Source of the DNA: Bacteroides eggerthii
Lineage (GTDB): Bacteria > Bacteroidota > Bacteroidia > Bacteroidales > Bacteroidaceae
Direction: 5' to 3'
DNA length: 64,000 nt
Assembly: GCF_025146565.1 (NCBI RefSeq)
Contig: NZ_CP102258.1
Span: forward strand, 62,001 to 126,000
The notes beneath the pieces were generated by a model. It had not been told where the DNA came from. It made no database searches and saw only the letters and a list, made by a program, of their open reading frames with translations. Positions within the stretch are counted from its first letter, which is position 1. Each line of letters starts with the position of its first letter. Shown one piece after another: positions 17,760 through 25,232 of the stretch. The position numbers were made by a program, and so were the translations under genes.

Positions 17760-19694
17760 ATGCCCGCTCAATCCGACAACTCCCAGCTTTCAACACTCAA
17801 CGCCCAACTCTTGAAGCAGTACTGGGGATATGACAGCTTCCGGGGCATCCAAGAGGAGATCATCAACAGCATCAGCGAGAACAAAGACACATTGGGACTG
17901 ATGCCTACCGGCGGCGGAAAGTCCATAACCTTTCAGGTTCCGGCACTTGCCAAAGACGGTCTGTGCCTCGTCATCACCCCCCTGATAGCCCTAATGAAAG
18001 ACCAGGTCCAGAATCTGAGAAAGCGGGGAATCAAAGCACTCTCCATCTATTCCGGCATGAGCCGGCAAGACATCATCACCACCCTGGAGAACTGCATCTT
18101 CGGCAACTACAAATTCCTCTACATCTCCCCCGAACGGTTGGATACGGAGATCTTCCGCACCAAACTCCGGAAGATGAAGGTCAGCATGATTACGGTAGAC
18201 GAAAGCCACTGCATCTCACAATGGGGATATGACTTTCGTCCCGCCTACCTGAAAATCGCAGAAATACGTGAATTGCTGCCGGACGTCCCCGTTCTGGCCC
18301 TGACCGCCACCGCCACCCCGGAAGTAGTGAAAGACATCCAGGCCCGCCTGCATTTCCGCCGGGAGAACGTTTTCCGCATGAGCTTTGAACGGAGCAACCT
18401 TGCCTACATTGTCCGCAAGACCGACAACAAGACCGGCGAACTGCTACACATCCTGCGCAGCATGCCCGGCAGTGCCATCGTGTACGTGCGCAACCGACGA
18501 CGTACCAAAGAAATCACCGAACTGCTGAACAACGAAGACATAACAGCCGACTTCTACCATGCCGGACTGGACGATGCCACCAAAGACATCCGCCAGCACC
18601 GCTGGCAATCCGGCGGGAGCCGCGTCATGGTGGCCACCAACGCTTTCGGCATGGGAATAGACAAGCCGGACGTGCGCATCGTCATCCACATGGACTTGCC
18701 CGATTCCATAGAAGCCTACTTTCAGGAAGCCGGGAGGGCAGGGCGCGACGGACAAAAAGCCTATGCCGTCATTTTATATGCCAAGGCAGACAAGACCACG
18801 CTGCACAAGCGCATACCGGATACATTTCCTGAAAAAGAATATATCAAAGACGTGTACGAGCACCTTCAATACTACTACCAAATGGCAATGGGAGACGGCT
18901 TGGACTGCGTACGCGAATTCAACATCGAAGACTTCTGCCGCAAATTCAAGTATTTTCCCGTCCCGGTGGACAGCGCACTGAAAATCCTGACGCAAGCAGG
19001 ATACCTGGAATATACCGGCGAACAGGACAACACCTCGCGCCTCCTCTTCACCATACAACGGGACGAACTTTACAGGCTGCGCGAAATGGGTGATGACATG
19101 GACAAGCTCATCCAAACCGTCCTCCGTTCCTACACAGGCGTATTCACAGACTACACCTACATCAACGAAGATTCACTTGCCATACGCACAGGGCTCACCC
19201 GCCGGCAAATCTACGAACAGCTGGTTCACCTCGCCAAACTGCGCATCGTGAGCTACATTCCCCGCAAAAAGACACCTTATATAATATACACGCGCGAACG
19301 GATAGAAGCACAACTCATCCACATCTCCCCGGAAATCTATGAAGAACGGAAAGCCCGTTATGAAACACGCATCAACGCCATGCTGGAGTATGTGACCAAC
19401 GACACCCTATGCCGCAGCCGCATGCTGCTGGACTACTTCGGAGAGAAAAACGAACACAACTGCGGGCTATGCGACACCTGCATCGGTTTACGTAAACAAA
19501 CGGCAACCTGCCAACCGGACAGAGAAGAACTTTATGAAAAGATCCATGAGATACTGTCCGGCGCCCCGCAAACTCCCGCCGGACTGCTCGAACAGCTTCC
19601 GATAGAAAAAGAGCTTTTGACCGAAGCATTACACCGGCTCTTGGATGAAGGGAAAATTATTGTCGTCGACGGAATACTGCAAATCAAAAAATAA
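17760..19694 (+). CDS. recQ: ATP-dependent DNA helicase RecQ
   Basis: About 644 residues from the ATG at 17760; an upstream GTG at 17709 lies in the recJ terminator and is unlikely. Helicase domain 1 has M-P-T-G-G-G-K-S (Walker A), the RecQ form of motif II D-E-S-H-C-I-S-Q-W-G-Y-D-F-R-P, and L-T-A-T-A-T. Domain 2 has A-T-N-A-F-G-M-G-I-D-K-P and Q-E-A-G-R-A-G-R-D-G. The zinc-binding module (C-R-S-R-M-L-L-D-Y-F-G-E and C-G-L-C-D-T-C) and a winged helix follow. No convincing HRDC domain is seen at the end. It unwinds DNA 3' to 5' and works with RecJ in recombination repair. Confidence 0.95.
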   Translation: MPAQSDNSQLSTLNAQLLKQYWGYDSFRGIQEEIINSISENKDTLGLMPTGGGKSITFQVPALAKDGLCLVITPLIALMKDQVQNLRKRGIKALSIYSGMSRQDIITTLENCIFGNYKFLYISPERLDTEIFRTKLRKMKVSMITVDESHCISQWGYDFRPAYLKIAEIRELLPDVPVLALTATATPEVVKDIQARLHFRRENVFRMSFERSNLAYIVRKTDNKTGELLHILRSMPGSAIVYVRNRRRTKEITELLNNEDITADFYHAGLDDATKDIRQHRWQSGGSRVMVATNAFGMGIDKPDVRIVIHMDLPDSIEAYFQEAGRAGRDGQKAYAVILYAKADKTTLHKRIPDTFPEKEYIKDVYEHLQYYYQMAMGDGLDCVREFNIEDFCRKFKYFPVPVDSALKILTQAGYLEYTGEQDNTSRLLFTIQRDELYRLREMGDDMDKLIQTVLRSYTGVFTDYTYINEDSLAIRTGLTRRQIYEQLVHLAKLRIVSYIPRKKTPYIIYTRERIEAQLIHISPEIYEERKARYETRINAMLEYVTNDTLCRSRMLLDYFGEKNEHNCGLCDTCIGLRKQTATCQPDREELYEKIHEILSGAPQTPAGLLEQLPIEKELLTEALHRLLDEGKIIVVDGILQIKK

Positions 19695-19699
19695 ATCAT

Positions 19700-19707
19700 T
19701 ATTTTTG
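19700..19707 (+). promoter_or_regulatory. -7 promoter motif for the TPR gene
   Basis: TATTTTTG (TAnnTTTG) just after the recQ stop, about 70 bp before the TPR gene. Confidence 0.4.
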
Positions 19708-19776
19708 TACGGTGCATTGACGACACATCAATTCTGTCAAACGATTAAACAACATAACTAAAACAACATCACAACC

Positions 19777-20736
19777 ATGGGATTCTTTAAATCTTTTTTC
19801 TCCGGCAAACCGGCAAACCCGGAAGAGGAAAAACAAAAAAATAATCAGAAAAACTTCGAGATATTCAAGTACGACGGTATGCGCGCCCAACGCATGGGAC
19901 GCGCCGACTATGCCATAAAGTGCTTCACCGAAGCCCTGGCGCTGCAAGAGGACTTTGAGACAATGGGGTATCTCGCACAGGTGTATATCCAGTCCAACGA
20001 GCTGGACGAAGCGCACCAACTGCTGGAGCGCATGATCCGGATAGAACCGGAACACACCTCCACCCTACTGACCCTTGCCAATGTCTGCTACATGCAAGAA
20101 GACTACACTGCCATGGCAGAAGCCGCCCAAAAAGCCATTGCCATTGAAGAAGGCAACGCCATGGCGCACTATCTGCTGGGCAAAGCCGGCAACGGGCAAA
20201 ACAACGGCATCATGTGCATCGCCCATCTCACAAAAGCCATCGTGCTGAAAGACGACTTTACCGAAGCCCGTCTTCTGCGTGCCGAAGCCCTGACGAAGAT
20301 GCACCAATACAAAGAAGCGATGGAAGACATCGACGCCATACTCGCCCAAGACCCGGACGACGAAAGCGCCATACTGCTCCGCGGAAAAATAAAAGAAGCA
20401 ACCGGCACCGAGGGCGAAGCGGAAGCCGACTATCTCCATATCACAGAGCTGAACCCCTTCAACGAACAGGCGTTCCTCTATCTGGGGCAACTGTACATCA
20501 GCCAGAAAAAGCTGACCGAAGCCATCGAACTGTTTGACGAAGCCATCGAACTGAACCCCAACTTTGCCCAAGCCTACCATGAGCGCGGCCGGGCCAAGCT
20601 GCTGAACGGTGACAAAGAAGGTTCTGTGGCAGACATGAAACGCGGGCTGGAGCTGAATCCCAAAGACATACAAGAATTCAACGGACAATATGCCAACCAA
20701 CCCGGCAATAATACGACAAATATATTAGGGTTATAG
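19777..20736 (+). CDS. Tetratricopeptide-repeat protein
   Basis: 319 residues. After a short basic/aromatic start (M-G-F-F-K-S-F-F-S-G-K-P) come about seven to eight TPR units, for example A-I-K-C-F-T-E-A-L-A-L, A-A-Q-K-A-I-A-I, A-I-E-L-F-D-E-A-I-E-L-N-P-N-F-A-Q-A-Y-H-E-R-G and A-D-M-K-R-G-L-E-L-N-P. There is no signal peptide and no catalytic motif, so it is probably a cytoplasmic protein-interaction scaffold of unknown partner. It follows recQ by 82 bp and has its own -7 motif. Confidence 0.85.
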   Translation: MGFFKSFFSGKPANPEEEKQKNNQKNFEIFKYDGMRAQRMGRADYAIKCFTEALALQEDFETMGYLAQVYIQSNELDEAHQLLERMIRIEPEHTSTLLTLANVCYMQEDYTAMAEAAQKAIAIEEGNAMAHYLLGKAGNGQNNGIMCIAHLTKAIVLKDDFTEARLLRAEALTKMHQYKEAMEDIDAILAQDPDDESAILLRGKIKEATGTEGEAEADYLHITELNPFNEQAFLYLGQLYISQKKLTEAIELFDEAIELNPNFAQAYHERGRAKLLNGDKEGSVADMKRGLELNPKDIQEFNGQYANQPGNNTTNILGL

Positions 20737-20786
20737 GGAAGTTTTCTATAAATTGACGCAAATATCAAAAAAAACATCGTTTTTTA

Positions 20787-20816
20787 TTTGCATATAAAAG
20801 AAAAGTGTTACTTTTG
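20787..20816 (+). promoter_or_regulatory. Promoter of the aromatic amino acid operon
   Basis: TTTG at 20787-20790 and TACTTTTG at 20809-20816 are separated by 18 bp and match the Bacteroides -33/-7 pair. Transcription would begin about 20823, just before the leader peptide. Confidence 0.65.
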
Positions 20817-20843
20817 TCGCGTAATTCAAAACGAAAAGCAAGA

Positions 20844-20930
20844 ATGAAATCATTTACTTATGCATATTACTTCTTTTTTTACTTTTACTTTAGCCAGAAA
20901 GTAGAGCGGGAGTTTGTATGTATCAAGTGA
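20844..20930 (+). CDS. Phe/Tyr leader peptide (pheL-like), 28 residues
   Basis: An ATG-started frame of 28 codons ending in TGA. Eleven of residues 4-16 are aromatic (six Phe, five Tyr), including a run of eight aromatics (residues 9-16, Y-F-F-F-Y-F-Y-F). It lies about 20 nt after the predicted transcription start and directly before a terminator and the pheA-tyrA operon. This is the arrangement of ribosome-mediated attenuation: low charged Phe-tRNA or Tyr-tRNA would stall the ribosome in the run. Codons 21-24 overlap the sequence that can form the antiterminator. It is too short for usual gene callers. The peptide itself probably has no other function. Confidence 0.82.
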   Translation: MKSFTYAYYFFFYFYFSQKVEREFVCIK

Positions 20931-21008
20931 CAGTGATGCTTAAGGACTGAATAGAGAACTAAGTAATATATAGAATCCCGCTCCATTGTATGGAAGCGGG
21001 ATTTTTTT
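20904..21008 (+). promoter_or_regulatory. Attenuator: antiterminator/terminator pair controlling the phe-tyr operon
   Basis: GAGCGGGA at 20904-20911, inside the leader-peptide frame, is perfectly complementary to TCCCGCTC at 20976-20983. The latter is the left arm of the terminator hairpin (20974-21003), so the two pairings exclude each other. A ribosome stalled in the Phe/Tyr run at 20868-20891 would leave 20904-20911 free to pair and allow read-through. One that reaches the stop at 20928 would cover it and let the terminator form. The mechanism is inferred from sequence. Confidence 0.75.
20974..21008 (+). terminator. Leader terminator upstream of pheA
   Basis: AATCCCGCT (20974-20982) pairs with AGCGGGATT (20995-21003). 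An inner CCA/TGG extension with one bulged A and a small loop completes the stem, and a T tract follows to about 21008. It sits 33 bp before pheA and can only act as a premature terminator. Confidence 0.85.
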
Positions 21009-21040
21009 ATAGCATAAACCAAGAAAAAAGATAGTCAGGA

Positions 21041-21889
21041 ATGAAAAAGGTAGCCATTCAAGGAACATTAGGTTCGTATCACGACATTGCCGCACACAAG
21101 TACTTCGAAGGAGAGGAAATACAGCTGATCTGCTGCGCCAACTTCGAAGATGTGTTTGCCGCTGTCAAGAAAGACAGCCAGACCATAGGTATGCTGGCAA
21201 TCGAAAATACGATTGCAGGCAGCTTGCTGCACAACAACGAACTGCTCCGCCAAAGCGGTGCACAGATTGTGGGCGAATACAAGTTGCGCATCTCCCACAG
21301 CTTCGTTTGCCTGCCCGAAGAAGACTGGGACGACATTACGGAAGTGAACTCCCACCCCATCGCCCTGATGCAATGCCGCGAGTTCCTCGGACAGCATCCC
21401 CACATCAAAGTGGTGGAAGGCGAAGACACCGCCCTCAGTGCGGAGATCATCAAAAAAGAGAACCTGAGAGGACATGCCGCCATCTGCTCCAAAGCCGCTG
21501 CCGAACGCTATGGCATGAAAGTGTTGCAGGAAGGCATCGAAACAAACAAGCACAACTTCACCCGCTTTCTGGTTGTGGCCGATCCCTGGCAAGTGGACGA
21601 GTTGAACCGCCACCGCAACAAAGAGGTCAACAAGGCAAGCATGGTATTCACACTTCCGCATACGGAAGGAAGCCTCTCGCAGGTATTGTCCATTCTGTCT
21701 TTCTACCGCATCAACCTGACAAAGATACAATCACTTCCCATCATCGGACGCGAATGGGAATACCAATTCTACGTAGACGTAGTTTTCGACAATGTACTGA
21801 AGTATAAACAGTCCATCGTGGCTATCACCCCACTGACCAAAGAACTTAAAATATTAGGAGAATATGAAGATGGAAAATCAAATATCTAA
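21041..21889 (+). CDS. pheA: Prephenate dehydratase
   Basis: 282 residues, monofunctional. The PDT domain starts K-K-V-A-I-Q-G-T-L-G-S-Y-H-D-I-A-A and shows the A-I-E-N-T-I-A-G-S-L family motif and N-F-T-R-F-L-V-V. The C-terminal ACT domain (about 200-275) has the expected L-P-H-T-E-G-S-L-S-Q-V-L and the E-S-R-P-equivalent segment I-Q-S-L-P-I-I-G, which binds Phe for feedback inhibition. It converts prephenate to phenylpyruvate. No chorismate mutase domain is attached; that activity is on the DAHP synthase protein two genes on. Its 3' end overlaps the aminotransferase start by 26 nt, implying coupled translation. Confidence 0.95.
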   Translation: MKKVAIQGTLGSYHDIAAHKYFEGEEIQLICCANFEDVFAAVKKDSQTIGMLAIENTIAGSLLHNNELLRQSGAQIVGEYKLRISHSFVCLPEEDWDDITEVNSHPIALMQCREFLGQHPHIKVVEGEDTALSAEIIKKENLRGHAAICSKAAAERYGMKVLQEGIETNKHNFTRFLVVADPWQVDELNRHRNKEVNKASMVFTLPHTEGSLSQVLSILSFYRINLTKIQSLPIIGREWEYQFYVDVVFDNVLKYKQSIVAITPLTKELKILGEYEDGKSNI

Positions 21890-23045
21890 AATAAAGCCCG
21901 CCGACCGGCTGGCAAGCGTAAGCGAATACTACTTCTCCAAGAAACTGAAAGAAGTGGCCCGGATGAACGCCGAAGGCAAGGATGTCATCAGCCTGGGCAT
22001 CGGCAGCCCCGACATGCCGCCTTCGGAGAATACGATACAGACACTTTGCGATGCGGCACGCAACCCCGACGGGCATGGCTACCAGCCCTATGTAGGCATT
22101 CCCGAACTGCGCCGCAGCTTTGCCGGCTGGTACAGAAAATGGTACGGCGTGGAGCTGGACTCCAATACGGAGATACAGCCGCTCATCGGTTCCAAAGAAG
22201 GTATCCTGCACGTCACACTGGCTTTCGTCAACCCCGGCGAGCAGGTGCTGGTTCCCAACCCCGGCTATCCCACCTATACGTCATTGAGCAAAATATTGGG
22301 GGCCGAAGTCATCAACTACAACCTGAAAGAAGAAAACGGCTGGATGCCCGACTTCGACGAACTGGAGAAGATGGATATGAGCCGCGTCAAACTGATGTGG
22401 ACCAACTATCCCAACATGCCCACAGGAGCAAACGCAACGCCGGAACTTTACCGGAAACTGGTGGACTTTGCACGCCGCAAGGACATTGTCATCGTCAACG
22501 ACAACCCGTACAGCTTCATCCTGAACGAACACCCCCTCAGCATCCTCAGTGTGCCGGGCGCAAAGGAATGCTGCATCGAGTTCAACTCCATGAGCAAAAG
22601 CCACAATATGCCGGGCTGGCGCATCGGCATGCTCGCCTCCAATGCCGACTTCGTCCAATGGATACTGAAAGTGAAGAGCAACATAGACAGCGGCATGTTC
22701 CGCGCCATGCAACTGGCCGCCGCCACTGCCCTCGAAGCCGGTGAAGAATGGTACGAAGGCAACAACAGGAACTATCGCGGACGCCGCCGGCTGGCAGGCG
22801 AGATTATGCACGAGCTGGGATGCACCTACGACGAAAACCAAGTGGGCATGTTCCTTTGGGGAAAGATTCCCGACAGCTACGCCGATGTAGAGGAACTGAC
22901 CGAACGCGTATTGCATGAAGCCCGCGTGTTCATCACTCCGGGATTCATCTTCGGCAGCAATGGCAGGAGATACATCCGCATCTCGCTTTGCTGCAAGGAC
23001 GGCAAGCTGGCAGAAGCGTTGAAGCGCATCAAGGAGATGAAGTAA
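21864..23045 (+). CDS. Class I/II PLP aminotransferase, probably aromatic/aspartate type
   Basis: 393 residues, fold-type I. Visible elements are S-L-G-I-G-S-P-D-M-P-P near the N-terminus, G-Y-Q-P-Y-V-G-I-P-E-L-R, N-P-G-Y-P-T-Y, N-D-N-P-Y, and S-M-S-K-S-H-N-M-P-G-W-R-I-G, where the Lys forms the PLP aldimine. Its place between pheA and the DAHP synthase suggests it transaminates phenylpyruvate and 4-hydroxyphenylpyruvate to Phe and Tyr. This is inferred from context; LL-DAP or aspartate aminotransferases share the fold. The start overlaps pheA by 26 nt; a second ATG at 21870 is possible. Confidence 0.9.
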   Translation: MKMENQISKIKPADRLASVSEYYFSKKLKEVARMNAEGKDVISLGIGSPDMPPSENTIQTLCDAARNPDGHGYQPYVGIPELRRSFAGWYRKWYGVELDSNTEIQPLIGSKEGILHVTLAFVNPGEQVLVPNPGYPTYTSLSKILGAEVINYNLKEENGWMPDFDELEKMDMSRVKLMWTNYPNMPTGANATPELYRKLVDFARRKDIVIVNDNPYSFILNEHPLSILSVPGAKECCIEFNSMSKSHNMPGWRIGMLASNADFVQWILKVKSNIDSGMFRAMQLAAATALEAGEEWYEGNNRNYRGRRRLAGEIMHELGCTYDENQVGMFLWGKIPDSYADVEELTERVLHEARVFITPGFIFGSNGRRYIRISLCCKDGKLAEALKRIKEMK

Positions 23046-23088
23046 TATCTTTACAGAAGGTCTCTGTCCGGATAAAGGCGGTATCCGT

Positions 23089-23163
23089 TTTACTAAAACA
23101 GACCCGGAGATTTACTAAAACTCCGGCAAAGATTTACTAAAACGTCCGTCCCGTTTTAGTAAA
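23089..23163. repeat. Three 11-nt repeats at exact 22-bp spacing plus one inverted copy
   Basis: TTTACTAAAAC occurs at 23089-23099, 23111-23121 and 23133-23143, so the starts are exactly 22 bp apart. Its reverse complement occurs at 23153-23163. The third copy and the inverted copy form a perfect 12-bp stem (23133-23144 with 23152-23163) with a 7-nt loop. CCGGAG/CTCCGG flanks the second copy, and CGGATA...TATCCG precedes the first. The array fills most of the 211 bp gap between the aminotransferase and DAHP synthase genes. It could be an operator array, an RNA structure or a dispersed intergenic repeat. Confidence 0.8.
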
Positions 23164-23256
23164 TTCCGCAACCGGGCTCAGGAAGGACTCTTCACTGGGA
23201 GAAGAAAGACCGAGAAACATTTATACAGAAAGAATATAATTAAACAAATCAAGAAT

Positions 23257-24324
23257 ATGGAACTTCAATTAGAATCTATTTTATTGCCGGGCATCGAGGA
23301 GAAACGTCCCTTAGTCATTGCCGGCCCATGCAGTGCCGAGACAGAAGAACAAGTAATGGACACAGCCAAGCAATTGTCTGCTAAAGGAATGAAGATATTC
23401 CGCGCAGGAATCTGGAAACCCCGCACCAAACCGGGCGGCTTCGAAGGCATCGGCGTAGAAGGCTTGTCCTGGCTCAAAGAAGTGAAAAAGGAAACAGGCA
23501 TGTACGTATCCACCGAAGTGGCCACTGCCAAACACGTATATGAATGTCTGAAAGCCGGAATAGACATACTCTGGGTGGGTGCCCGCACCACCGCCAATCC
23601 CTTTGCCGTACAGGAAATAGCCGATGCCCTGAAAGGCGTGGACATTCCGGTATTGGTGAAGAACCCTGTAAATCCCGACCTGGAACTGTGGATCGGCGCT
23701 TTGGAACGTATCAACAACGCCGGACTGAAGCGTCTGGGAGCCATTCACCGCGGCTTCAGCAGCTACGACAAAAAGCTCTACCGCAACCTGCCCCAATGGC
23801 ACATCCCCATTGAATTGCGCCGCCGCATCCCCAACCTGCCCATCATCTGCGACCCAAGCCACATCGGCGGAAAGCGCGAACTGGTTGCACCCCTCTGCCA
23901 GCAGGCAATGGACTTAGGATTCAACGGGCTGATTGTGGAGAGCCACTGCAATCCGGACTGCGCATGGAGCGATGCCGCCCAGCAAGTCACACCGGATGTG
24001 CTGGATTACATCCTCAACCTGCTCGTGATACGCAAGGACACGCAAAGCACCGAAAACCTCAGCGAATTGCGCAAGCAGATTGACGAATGCGACAACAACC
24101 TCATTCAGGAATTAGCCAAGAGGATGCGTGTGGCACGCGAAATCGGCACATACAAGAAAGAACACGATATGACGATTCTGCAAACAGGACGCTACAACGA
24201 AATCCTCGAAAAACGCGGTTCGCAAGGCGCACTCTGCGGCATGGATCCGGAGTTCATCAAGAAAGTTTTCGAGGCAATACACGAAGAGAGTGTGAGACAA
24301 CAAATGGAGATAATCAACAAATGA
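23257..24324 (+). CDS. Bifunctional DAHP synthase / chorismate mutase
   Basis: 355 residues in two domains. Residues about 1-260 form a type I-beta (KDO8P synthase-like) DAHP synthase: V-I-A-G-P-C-S-A-E, F-R-A-G-I-W-K-P-R-T-K-P-G-G-F-E-G-I-G, G-A-R-T-T-A-N-P, V-K-N-P-V-N-P-D, H-R-G-F-S-S-Y and C-D-P-S-H-I-G-G. Residues about 270-350 are an AroQ-type chorismate mutase with L-R-K-Q-I-D-E-C-D-N-N-L-I and R-M-R-V-A-R-E-I-G-T-Y-K. The first step of the shikimate pathway and the first step of the Phe/Tyr branch are thus fused. The mutase is C-terminal, as in Porphyromonas gingivalis and unlike Bacillus. This fusion complements the mutase-less pheA and tyrA beside it. Confidence 0.94.
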   Translation: MELQLESILLPGIEEKRPLVIAGPCSAETEEQVMDTAKQLSAKGMKIFRAGIWKPRTKPGGFEGIGVEGLSWLKEVKKETGMYVSTEVATAKHVYECLKAGIDILWVGARTTANPFAVQEIADALKGVDIPVLVKNPVNPDLELWIGALERINNAGLKRLGAIHRGFSSYDKKLYRNLPQWHIPIELRRRIPNLPIICDPSHIGGKRELVAPLCQQAMDLGFNGLIVESHCNPDCAWSDAAQQVTPDVLDYILNLLVIRKDTQSTENLSELRKQIDECDNNLIQELAKRMRVAREIGTYKKEHDMTILQTGRYNEILEKRGSQGALCGMDPEFIKKVFEAIHEESVRQQMEIINK

Positions 24325-24341
24325 TGATTAATTTTTGAATT

Positions 24342-25115
24342 ATGCGAATATTAATACTCGGAGCCGGCAAAATGGGCTCTTTCTTTACGGATACTTTAAG
24401 TTTTCAACACGAGACGGCAGTGTTTGACGTCAACCCGCACCAGTTGCGTTTTGTCTACAACACCTACCGTTTCACCACGCTGGAGGAAATCAAGGAATTT
24501 GAACCGGAGCTGGTAATCAATGCCGTTACGGTGAAATACACCCTTGAGGCCTTCCGCCAGGTGTTGCCTGTGCTACCCAAAGACTGCATCATCAGCGACA
24601 TCGCTTCGGTAAAGACAAGCTTGAAGAAGTTCTATGAAGAAAGCGGTTTCCGTTATGTCTCGACACATCCCATGTTCGGACCCACATTTGCCAGCCTGAG
24701 CAATCTGAATACGGAAAATGCCATTATCATCAGCGAAGGAGACCATCTGGGAAAAATCTTCTTTAAGGATCTATACCAGACCATGAAACTCAATATCTTT
24801 GAGTACACCTTCGACGAACACGATGAGACGGTGGCATACTCCCTGTCCATTCCTTTCGTTTCGACCTTTGTGTTTGCAGCAGTCATGAAACATCAGGAAG
24901 CTCCGGGAACAACCTTCAAAAAGCACATGGCCATCGCCAAAGGTCTGCTGAGCGAGGACGACTACCTGCTTCAGGAAATCCTGTTCAATCCCCGCACCCC
25001 CGGACAGGTGGAGAACATCCGCCTGGAACTGAAACGGCTGTTGGAGATTATCACCAATAAGGATGCCGAAGGGATGAAGAAATACCTGACGAAAATCAGG
25101 GAAAAGATTAAATAA
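24342..25115 (+). CDS. tyrA: Prephenate dehydrogenase
   Basis: 257 residues, a compact TyrA. The N-terminal Rossmann motif is I-L-I-L-G-A-G-K-M-G-S-F-F, followed by S-D-I-A-S-V-K and T-H-P-M-F-G-P-T-F-A, which includes the catalytic His region. The C-terminal helical domain is shorter than in E. coli TyrA, and there is no chorismate mutase or ACT domain. It oxidatively decarboxylates prephenate to 4-hydroxyphenylpyruvate. It lies 17 bp after the DAHP synthase-mutase gene and is the last gene of the attenuated operon, followed by a strong terminator. Confidence 0.9.
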   Translation: MRILILGAGKMGSFFTDTLSFQHETAVFDVNPHQLRFVYNTYRFTTLEEIKEFEPELVINAVTVKYTLEAFRQVLPVLPKDCIISDIASVKTSLKKFYEESGFRYVSTHPMFGPTFASLSNLNTENAIIISEGDHLGKIFFKDLYQTMKLNIFEYTFDEHDETVAYSLSIPFVSTFVFAAVMKHQEAPGTTFKKHMAIAKGLLSEDDYLLQEILFNPRTPGQVENIRLELKRLLEIITNKDAEGMKKYLTKIREKIK

Positions 25116-25173
25116 GCACTCTTGCCGGGGTTTTCCTTCAGGACAATACAGGGCTAATTTTAAACAGCCCTTT

Positions 25174-25210
25174 AATGAAGAACTATTTTTTTTTAGTTCT
25201 TCATTTTTTA
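25174..25210 (+). terminator. Terminator after tyrA
   Basis: A 12-bp perfect stem, AATGAAGAACTA (25174-25185) with TAGTTCTTCATT (25194-25205), around an all-T 8-nt loop and followed by T residues. A smaller AGGGCT/AGCCCT hairpin lies just before it. It closes the aromatic operon. Confidence 0.8.
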
Positions 25211-25214
25211 TAGG

Positions 25215-25222
25215 TAACTTTG
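25215..25222 (+). promoter_or_regulatory. -7 promoter motif for dnaG
   Basis: TAACTTTG (TAnnTTTG) lies only 10 bp before the dnaG ATG, which implies a nearly leaderless transcript. Confidence 0.5.
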
Positions 25223-25232
25223 TGTTCGAATT

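Noticed and set aside
23089..23163. Short regular repeats that could suggest a CRISPR array
   Set aside because: Repeat and spacer are both only 11 nt, there are three direct copies and one inverted, and no cas gene is in the window.
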